From Dactylonectria macrodidyma (Eukaryota; Ascomycota; Sordariomycetes; Hypocreales; Nectriaceae): a DNA stretch of 64,000 bases. The position numbers and the translations under genes are program-made. Shown here one piece after another: positions 56,382 to 64,000 of this stretch (the stretch's first letter is position 1; the number at the start of each line of letters is the position of its first letter). Location of the stretch: positions 310,001-374,000 of the forward strand of contig JAGMUV010000010.1 in the NCBI GenBank assembly GCA_020744425.1, read 5' to 3'. The notes under the pieces are model-generated. The model was not told where the DNA came from and searched no databases. It was given only the letters and a program-made list of their open reading frames with translations.

Positions 56382-57269
56382 TGTCTACCAAGATTATTCT
56401 TATCACAGGTAAGATGATATATTACATCTACTTTCTTATGTACTTGATTTAATCTACGTCAAAACTCTAGCCTGCGTTAGTCTTTACAAACGATTATATA
56501 AGCCTTCTCCATTATTTCTGACATTGTACTATTATTTCTAGGTACAAACTCAGGCATAGGCTTCGCTATAGCCAAAGCATTAGCAGCCACCCCGAGCCTG
56601 TCCACATCATCCTGGCCAGGCGGACTCTCGACAAGGTCAACTCCGCCATTACGGAGATAAAAGCAGCTGGCCATCATAAGACCGATTTGACACCTTTATA
56701 TCTTGACGTCACGAACAATGCCACCATTGAAACGGCCGCGTCCACTGTCAAGGACAGATTTGAGCGCCTGGACATACTGATCAACAATGCTGGCATCGCA
56801 CCCGAAGGCCGTGATTCTCGAGTCAATGTTCAACTCAACATTTACGGCAAACGTAACCGGCCCCGTTCTCGTCTCCAGTGCATTCCGGTCATTACCCTTG
56901 GCGTCCTCAGCACCTTACTCGATTTACATAGGCAGTACAGTGGGCTCACTCACCATGATCACCGACCCAGCCTCTCCCTACCACGTGACTACCGCTGGGT
57001 CAAACGCCTACCAAGCGAGTAAAGCAGCACTCAACATGATAGCGATGCATGAGCAGATTGAGGTTGCGGGCACCTCTCTGAAGGTCTGAATCCTTTGTCC
57101 AGGCTTTGTGGTGTCCAATTTGCGCGGCACGAGCGAAGAGGCTCGCACAGCTGGCGGCTACGCAGGTGACCCTGGGAGCTCCGGCCGCCTTGTGCTAAGT
57201 ATCCTGCGTGGTGAACGTGATGGTGATGCAAGCGGTCTCATTACTGCTAATGGTGTGGCATCATGGTAA
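56382..57269 (+). pseudogene. Short-chain dehydrogenase/reductase, frameshifted
   Basis: Exon 1 (56382-56409) and exon 2 (from 56542) are separated by a 132-nt intron with GTAAG/TAG ends, giving IILITGTNSGIGFAIAKAL, the classical SDR cofactor motif TGxxxGIG. A lost base near 56593 shifts the frame before the second strand. LYLDVTNNATIE and RLDILINNAGIAPEG are then intact. A second shift near 56825 precedes GSTVGSLTM, which has the catalytic serine region, and YQASKAALNM, which has the YxxxK pair. A TGA at 57087-57089 precedes CPGFVVSNLRG. The C-terminal end to 57269 is otherwise open. Intact relatives are cytosolic NAD(P)-dependent oxidoreductases. This copy cannot make a full protein. Confidence 0.78.
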
Positions 57270-57989
57270 TAGGATGATCGGGCATATTTTAGAGGTGTAT
57301 AATTGACTGAAGTGGGATTTAAAGATGAGTGAGAGTTAGCTTTCCTTTTAATGTCCGCCACAACCTCGAGGGCTCCCCAGCTAGCTGGTGCTAGACGGCT
57401 AGCAAAGATGCCCGGCCGGCTAGCTAGCCTGACCGGCCGGCCTTCCCTACTTCCCTCTTTACCCTGATTTTCCTTCCTTTCGCGTTACTTCACCCTCTCA
57501 TTAGCAGCCGGGCTGCTGGCTCTTTGAGCTCCCGATCTCTCGGCCTACTGTGCTTGTGGCCCTTTGCGGCTCGCGGCTCGCGGCCCTAGGTTGCGCCGTT
57601 GCAACTTTGACCCTGACAGCCGTCTATTACTCTGTCGCCTTTATAACTTGTGGGTCGGTACGATGGTTGCGAACTCTAAGGCTTCATACTAGTATAGTGC
57701 TAAATAGAGCTACAGTCCAGATAGAAAGAAGGATAGCTGCAGCAGCGACAGAGCAGCGACAGAGCTTTAGTTACTTAATTACCAGTCCCCCGGTTAAAGC
57801 TGACCTTTCTAACTATAAGAATAATGTACTTAGTATCTATCTTAGCATGTCTCTTTACGCCCTGAGGCGGTCGGCGGGACTTCGTACCCGTAAGACGTTG
57901 AATAACAATCATCATCATAATCGTCACAAGTTGACCGTATTCTGCTGACATGACATTCCGCAACCTCTGGTCTGTCGAGCTCACAAGTA
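57270..57989. other. Unassigned sequence at a truncation junction
   Basis: GC-rich palindromic words (GCTAGC, GGCCGG, CCGGCCGGCTAGCTAGC) occur at 57390-57445 and a CAGCGACAGAG duplication at about 57743-57765. No coding domain. The amino-acid permease homology stops here, so the stretch may be an inserted repeat. Confidence 0.4.
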
Positions 57990-59064
57990 AGCCCACCAGT
58001 GTCAGGCCTAGGACGTAAAATCTGTTCCATGTAAGCTAGGGTTCTGAAGAGATGCGATGACTTCTCACACCGTAATGCGCCAGAAGACTTGCTTGATCGC
58101 GCCTGGAAGAGCTTTCGCCGGGTTGTTGGATTCGGCTGCAGCCAAACCAACGAGCTCGGTTCCGGCGAAGGAGAACACAGCTGTGACGAAGACAGAGCAA
58201 AAGCCACGAAAGCCGTTTGAAAAGCCCCGGGGTCGGACCACAGGCGATCTCCCCAATACTCATTATGCTTACCCTCTTTCGGCCCACCTCCGCAGATCAG
58301 GACAACCGCAACAATCATGAAAATAACCACAGCAGCGAGCTTGAAGCATGAGCTCCAGAGTTCCTCTTCGGCATAGCCAAGGGTTCCAAAGATGTTGACG
58401 ATAATAATAACGCCCCAGAAGACGGAGATCCAGACAGCAGGGCTGATATCTTTGTTCCAATACTGCACCGTAAAGGAACATACCGTAAGTTCGAGCGGAA
58501 GCACCGAAAGCCACATGAAAACCTTCTTTGGTAAGTATTGTACTCTGAATCTGGTATAGAAACGTACATAATTCCAGCCCATCGCAAAGCCCCAAGAAGG
58601 GTCGATGAAGCGGGTTGAATAGGTATAGAAGCCGCCAGACACGGGATACATGACTGCTAGTTCTCCGAGAGCATGAACAACATTGAAGATCATGACTCCA
58701 GCCACGAGGAAGCAGATCAACACGGATCCGGAGCCGCCGCGAGTCAATGCGGAGCCAGACCCAACAAAGAAGCGGCGCCGATAGAGCCGCCAATTGTGAT
58801 CATGTGCAAGTGGCGCTTCTTCATTGAACGATCAAGCTCAACCTCCCCGGTTCCGTAGTCACCTTGGTCTGGGTTAGTGAAATGTCATGACGAGGAAAAG
58901 GAGCTCATACGGCGGGAAAAGGATTCCAAGTTGAGACCATTGCGAGTCATGAAGTTTGCCTCGCGAAAGTCTTCAGGGACCGACTTTTCATTCCAGGCCT
59001 TTTCAGGATCACTGACAAGTCCTGGTGGATTGGCGGAGATGTCAATCTCTGCCTCCTTTGACAT
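57990..59064 (-). pseudogene. Amino-acid permease (APC/AAT type), 3'-truncated and frameshifted
   Basis: It begins MSKEAEIDIS at 59064 with a hydrophilic tail. After a short intron (donor 58910; acceptor ambiguous, 42 or 48 nt) comes DYGTGEVELDRSMKKRHLHMITIGGSIGA, the first membrane segment of yeast/fungal AAT permeases. A frameshift near 58775 precedes GSGSALTRGG. VVHALGELAVMYPVSGGFYTYSTRFIDPSWGFAMGWNY follows. A 45-nt in-frame intron-like segment comes before VFMWLSVLPLELT. A second shift near 58210 precedes FVTAVFSFAGTELVGLAAAESNNPAKALP. Homology ends after VGLLVSSTD near 57990, so about the last third is missing. Functional relatives import amino acids or GABA through the plasma membrane. 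Confidence 0.78.
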
Positions 59065-60703
59065 GATAACTGAGATTGTTGGAAGTGGCAAGAAATGGCG
59101 GTTCAGGGGTTGAAAAGGCGTTTTGAGCAACAGAGAGCTCTGCGATCTTGAGGGAGAGTGATACGCAAGAGTGAAAGACAGCCGTGAAAGAGAGAAGGAG
59201 GGGGATAATTTATCTTTCCGTTATCTCAACTAAGCCCTCGGGGGGCAACAACCGCAAACACGTGGCCGGCAAGATAGCCTTCAGACAAGTGTGGTATCAA
59301 ATAGGAGTTAAGTATGATAGCCAACCGAGTTCTAGGCTTATCATCACCGGGCACCAGACTGAGTTCCCTATCTCAGCCCCCCTTCTCATGGCATGCAAGG
59401 GTTCTCCATGGGGAAAGAAGTCGATTGGTGTGGCTTGTGGGTCACCTTATCGCGCGACAAGGTTTTGATCGTGCAACGCTGCCTTCCCCTTTCTTCCCCG
59501 CTATCTATTACGTTGACATTTATTAGTCACTTCCAGTCTATCTACGGATTAGCTGTTGTTTCATGAGCCTAGGCCTCGACCGCGCCACCGTAGTTGATTC
59601 TCCATCTGTATCTCCCAAGCTGTATCAGGCTATATTCCATTGTCATTGAATCACTTTAAAGGCCTCAAGCTACCCTGCTTGTATTATTCGGTGATACAGG
59701 TTGCAGACAATATGAGGGTGGTGGTGGTCCAGTCTAAAATCAAACGGGGACGCTAGGTAGCTTACCTTAATGTTCCTCAGGGCTCCTTTGCTCCGAACTT
59801 TGAAGTCAGCCTGACTACGCAGCGGCCAAGGGCCATGGCTCTCCACTGCATTGAACTACATGACAATCGAGCCATCTGGACTTTCAATGCAGTTGTTCGG
59901 AGCCCTTGGTGATACCGGAGAGTTTGCTGAGTCCGAAGGTGCCAGGTACTCCTGCGATTACTGCCAGCAACCAAAAGCGCCAACCTTGCCATTTGCAACA
60001 AGGATGGCTCCGAACTTCCAGCTGATAAGGTACGTATGTGCTATACTAGCGAAGTTTGAGAGCCTAGCTAGATGTTGGTAGGCACCAATGCCTCTGACTG
60101 ATGAAAAGTTAGTCACCCTCATGCCATCTGAAATCATTTCATCGTCACGCTAGAGAACCATCTAGAATTGGCCGGATGAGCAGATTGAGAACTCCAGATA
60201 ATGAGCCAGTGGCAGAAAAGATATTGAACTGATCATTCCCCTCGCGAAGATACGCGGAGGCCAAGAGAAACCCTGGCCGCATTCACTGTGACTTGTCCTC
60301 ACCGCCAAAGAAAAGGAATGGTAGAGAAGCAAGCGCTTGCAACGAACCTAGTAGATCGAAGTGGGCCAGAATCAGACAAGTTATCTGCTGGATGAAAAAG
60401 CCCCTGTAATCATGGGCATCACAGCAAGGATGACTTGCGCTGCAGGACGTAAACGTGGTGGCACAACGTGCGGCCGACAATCAAGGTTCTGATTGCACGC
60501 AATCCTTGGATAAACTATGTTCCTAAACCATTATTCCCTACACTGTTTCTCATAATCTGGATACATCGGCTAGCTATAGGGTGAAGCTTTGAAAGCTCTG
60601 TCAGCACCTCCATGCATTGCTTGAACCCCTGGACAGCGCGCTGACTCCTAAACAAAGGATCATTTCAACTGGAGGAACTAGAAGTTCTCTGGGTTATTAT
60701 TGC
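59065..60703. other. Intergenic, no gene recognised
   Basis: Only short frames (up to 94 codons) without domains. It includes the 5' flank of the permease pseudogene. Confidence 0.4.
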
Positions 60704-60925
60704 TGTTGAATTGGACCATGTTGGAACACCTGGTGGTCACGTGAGACTAGATGGTCTTTCGTAACCGAATTGGGGAGGGCTTGCGAAGCTCTCACGGCCA
60801 CGTAGTTGCCATTGTGCCCGAGTCGCGCTGGGCAATGCGACAGTCGGTAGGCTGTTGAATTGACCATTCGAAGAGAATTCTAGGTGCCCTAAGTTGCTGT
60901 TGTTTCAGAAATTCCGCCCTCCCTC
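60704..60925 (+). repeat. Dispersed repeat copy 3 (TGTTGAATTGGA family)
   Basis: It shares TGTTGAATTGGACCATGTTGGAACACCT with copy 2, and GTGAGACTAGATGGTCTTTCG plus GAATTGGGGAGGGCTTGCG with copy 1. A second TGTTGAATTGACC lies inside at about 60852. The right end is approximate. Confidence 0.6.
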
Positions 60926-61046
60926 AGTATACAGACCGGTCGGATGTAGACATCATCAACGTTTGGCGGCACCAGGAGGACCGACGGATCCTACGAGGTA
61001 GGGATAATCCGCGTGGTGAGGATCATCCGCGGAATGAGATTGATGC

Positions 61047-62552
61047 TCAGTCGGTATTGAAACGGCACCATCTGAAGCTCAAAGACTTCTTCTTGCCCGA
61101 TCTATAGTCTTCACTGCTTCCGCGTCTATGGATGCGGAGGAAGCCAAAGAGTCTATAATTTTCGTGGTTGTTGTGGTCAAAGCAAGGGCGCACGGCGGTA
61201 TCAGGCCAAGGAGGCTGAGGAAGTGGGGGAAGTTGAAGAGGGTCGAGTTTGGCCGCTCTTCGAAGATTGGGGGCCGACTTCTTGGTAAGCACAAGACGAG
61301 GTTCCGAGCTATGCATAGCAAGGTTGGTGGCGGATCGACTGGCCGTTGAGACAATAGGGACTAGCCTGTCACGAGGTGAACTCTTGGGACTGGTCTCTGA
61401 AGTTGCCGTTGGTTGGCTTTCGAGGGAGTAGGTCTTCGTACCGGACTCGAGAGGTGCTCTCGTCGGTCGTCGGTCAGGATTTCGAGCAGTTTTGGGATAG
61501 GCCTCTGGGGCTGCTAGAGTAGGCTGACTGGCAAGAGTAGCGGCCTTAGGGGGGGCCTCTGGGGATGCTTTAGGCTGACGGTCCCTTTGTGAGGATAGCC
61601 GAAAGAGGATAGGAGTGTCTTCACCCCAGTCGTGCCCCGCGGGGGGGAAGAAAAGAGCTGAACCTGAAGGGTTTCTAGGCGAAGGCCTGGTAATTTTGGC
61701 CTCGGTACGCATAATGACCTCACCGAGAGGACGAAAGGAATTTCCACCACAAGAGCCTGTAACGGAGTTTTGAGCTGGAGGGTTTCTAACAACCTGGTCG
61801 AAGAGCTTCTCAACAGCTTCCTCATGGAACTCCTCATTAGGCTGCTCTTTCTCCCTAGATAGGTGGTCATAGAGTTTAGTGGTGTGTTGATGAGCTTGAT
61901 TACTGGCGGCGGAATTAGGGCGAGGTAGTTTCGGGAGCCTGCGAGTCTCCTGAGATTGCCGCGATGAATGTGTAACGGATTTAGTACTTGGAGAGGAAAC
62001 GACAAGTTTTGGGAAGGGTGAGTAGGTTGCCCCGGTTTTTGGGACCTGAGGTTGAGCGTTCTGAGGATGCAAAGGGACTCCCTGATCCTTCGCCTCTCGG
62101 AGTACCCTTTGTGGTGTTGTTTGGGGTTTAGCCTGTGTGGGAATTTTAGGAAGCGGTTTGTTTGGGGGTGGCGATGGTTGTTGCAGTGATTGAATCTCGG
62201 CAGGGGATAGAAAGGTCGGGCATTGCTTCTTCTGGAGGAGAGGCTTGAGGTCTTCCTTGGTTTCTCCTGGGTCAGACTTAAAGATGCCCCAGATCTCGTC
62301 GGAGGTTTCGTGGTGCTGGTAATCGTCCTCGTGGGGAATCCCTGATTCGGGTTGGTTTTCAATACATCCGGATGAAGAGCCATTGGATCCGACTGATTCC
62401 CTGTTCTCGGGTCTGAAGCCTTGACGGGGTCTCTTTTGGGAGCTACTCTGAGCACTCTGAGCACTTGGGCACGTAATGTCGCCCTTAAGGAAGTGCTCGA
62501 GGAGCAGCTTGGGATTAAACAGCCGGCTTGGCTGCTTGGTGAGGCTGCCCAT
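61047..62552 (-). CDS. Pro/Ser-rich, largely disordered hypothetical protein
   Basis: An intact single-exon frame of 501 residues from the ATG at 62552 (MGSLTKQPSRLFNPKLLLEHFLKG). The frame is open 18 codons further to an ATG at 62606, but the later start begins with the only region likely to be ordered. The rest is rich in Pro, Ser, Gln and Lys, with repeated KPLPKIP, PQVPKTG and LPKLPRP motifs that resemble SH3-binding sites. An acidic helix (EKEQPNEEFHEEAVEKLFDQVV) lies at about residues 250-272, and the C-terminus is basic (SGKKKSLSFRW). No domain recognised. It is possibly a signalling or cytoskeletal adaptor; that is a guess from composition. An overlapping minus frame (62896-61514) of similar length is less likely because it has atypical Thr/Arg/Pro composition. 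Confidence 0.6.
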   Translation of the reverse strand: MGSLTKQPSRLFNPKLLLEHFLKGDITCPSAQSAQSSSQKRPRQGFRPENRESVGSNGSSSGCIENQPESGIPHEDDYQHHETSDEIWGIFKSDPGETKEDLKPLLQKKQCPTFLSPAEIQSLQQPSPPPNKPLPKIPTQAKPQTTPQRVLREAKDQGVPLHPQNAQPQVPKTGATYSPFPKLVVSSPSTKSVTHSSRQSQETRRLPKLPRPNSAASNQAHQHTTKLYDHLSREKEQPNEEFHEEAVEKLFDQVVRNPPAQNSVTGSCGGNSFRPLGEVIMRTEAKITRPSPRNPSGSALFFPPAGHDWGEDTPILFRLSSQRDRQPKASPEAPPKAATLASQPTLAAPEAYPKTARNPDRRPTRAPLESGTKTYSLESQPTATSETSPKSSPRDRLVPIVSTASRSATNLAMHSSEPRLVLTKKSAPNLRRAAKLDPLQLPPLPQPPWPDTAVRPCFDHNNHENYRLFGFLRIHRRGSSEDYRSGKKKSLSFRWCRFNTD

Positions 62553-62606
62553 GGTAGGAGGACGAGGACGAAGACAGCACAGGTACAGATTGGACTGAGG
62601 TGACAA

Positions 62607-64000
62607 CTGGGACGATTGTGAACAGGAGTTTGGTTTGGTTGGATCGGATCACAATTGGGGAGAGAGAGCGGTGTGATATGGAAATCGTATAGCGACAGAC
62701 AGAGAGGGCTCAGCGAGTGCTTCTGACACACAACTGGCCTGGTGGGGTTACACACACACATGGCGTTGATGCATGTGTTTGTATTGTCTTCAGGTTGATT
62801 AACAGAATGTCGTCCCCGAGCGAGAGAGACACGGAGAGGGGCATTCCCCCTCGGAGGGGCTAATGCATCTTCAGCCATTGCCCCTCCTAGAAACACAGCT
62901 ATGATCCGTCGTCTGCTTGCCTTAAGAAGGTTAGACCAGGAATCCGGAATTTTGCCTTGCAGGCTCGAGAGTCGTTGCTGTCAACCTCACAATCCGTTGC
63001 ATGACGGAGAGAAGAACCATAATTACCTCACTCCGCAGCCACACAGTCTTACAGGGCGCTCGTCCGAGCGCAAGCACTTGCATGAACCACGACACACGTC
63101 TCGAGCATAGTTCACTTAGCTTTAATGGGCCTCCCCGACAAGCGGCCGCGGCAAGGGCTGCGAAAAGAGAGGAGAGAAAACCACGGCCCAAAGCGCATGC
63201 GGAGGCAAAGGTGGGGAGGAGACGGGTTTATGAAAGGCAGGCAGGCGCCACAGAGACAGACGAGGCGCAGTCCGGCAAAGTAGCGTCCAAGAAGCACACC
63301 GCACATATGGTAATTGATCAATTCTTTTTTGGCTCGACTGACAAACAATATGCTTCTGCCAAGCTGGCATATTCTACTTGCCTTTTAAGACGGCCTCATC
63401 GAGACCAATTCCTACTGACAGCTGTCATCCATCGTATCTAGGCTTGTTAGCGGCCCCATTGTTCCCCATCGAACCCTACTAGGAGTACATCAAAAAAGCT
63501 ACCAATCGATCGGGCCTCCAATAGACTTGAGGTCAAGACATGGTTTAGGCGGGGCACAGGACTCCTGAAGAATGCCGTACAGCAGAGGCAGTGATCAGCG
63601 AGGGGCTGCATGCAGCACAAGAATCCCCAAGAGTGCCGGGTTCACTCCCGAGTCGGTGTTCAGTGCACGGTCCGCAGCGTTCCCGAGACCGTTTTCTTTT
63701 TGGATACCGGCACTTGCTACACTACGACGCTCAGGGTCCATGTGGCTGCAGCTCGTGATGCTCCTACGATGAACGACGTGTCGGCTCTCTCAGGTCAGCT
63801 TGAGGCCATGACGTGCATGATGTGATGATATGGACCGAGCCAGCTCGACCGGAAGCTTTGCTCCATCAGTTGTCACAACTGATAGTCCACCATCCATCTT
63901 CTCAACCTTACTTCCTTTCTTCTCTCCGTGTCTCTCGTTCTGGACCCATGCATGCGTGTCTGTGTGTATGCCAGTTTCTCAATCCGCCCATGTCCAGTTT
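62607..64000. other. Intergenic to window end
   Basis: This is the upstream region of the disordered-protein gene. GTGTGTGTAA-type and ACACACACAT repeats lie near 62750-62765. The last 150 bases are pyrimidine-rich on the plus strand (cttcctttcttctctccgtgtctctcg), as in a promoter of a gene starting beyond the window. No coding region recognised. Confidence 0.4.

Noticed and set aside
61514..62896. A 460-codon minus-strand frame overlapping the disordered-protein gene
   Set aside because: It overlaps the longer frame in another phase and has a Thr/Arg/Pro composition typical of an out-of-frame reading.

Overview
The window is nuclear DNA of a filamentous ascomycete (Pezizomycotina, most likely a Sordariomycete). 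Support: genes carry short introns of 45-80 nt with GT...AG ends and CTAAC-type branch sites; there are two Zn2Cys6 regulators, an ascomycete-type laccase, a family 3 pectate lyase and two STAND/NLR-type genes; and old repeats show the CpA-to-TpA damage expected of RIP (repeat-induced point mutation). No tRNA, rRNA, CRISPR array or intact transposon was found. The species cannot be named from the sequence alone.

Layout. 1-3.4 kb is an AT-rich, RIP-damaged block with two LTR copies in opposite orientation; the left one is a solo LTR with a 5-bp target duplication. 5.06-5.67 kb is a broken HhH-GPD DNA glycosylase. 6.5-12.6 kb holds an intact trio: a PRISE-like reductase, an MFS exporter and a Zn2Cys6 regulator. 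12.8-15.2 kb holds a Tc1/mariner relic and a gutted alpha/beta hydrolase. 16.0-17.8 kb is an intact laccase and 19.0-19.7 kb a small secreted protein. 22.2-28.8 kb is a divergent pair of NLR-like genes: hydrolase-ankyrin-SPRY on the minus strand, HeLo-like-coil-ankyrin on the plus strand. Both carry an in-frame TAG, and the first also has frameshifts and a 71-bp tandem triplication of its 3' end.

29-37.5 kb is mostly decayed secondary-metabolism genes (NmrA-like, MFS, PKS ketosynthase fragment, P450), interrupted by one intact six-cysteine secreted protein at 32.3-32.9 kb. 38.5-46.9 kb is an intact block: secreted M20 amidohydrolase, NmrA-like oxidoreductase, Zn2Cys6 regulator and a GIT1-like MFS permease. 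48-59 kb mixes a TAG-interrupted unknown frame, an intact ankyrin protein, an intact pectate lyase and three decayed genes (MCT transporter, SDR, amino-acid permease). 61.0-62.6 kb encodes a long Pro/Ser-rich disordered protein.

How it fits together. This looks like an accessory region: intact extracellular enzymes and small metabolic groups with their own regulators and transporters lie among repeats and many pseudogenes. In several frames the premature stops are of the TGG/CAG-to-TAG type, which fits RIP. In some Sordariomycetes it would also fit genes rescued by A-to-I mRNA editing. Exon borders below were placed by hand from frame continuity and splice motifs. Family names come from recognised motifs, not from database searches.
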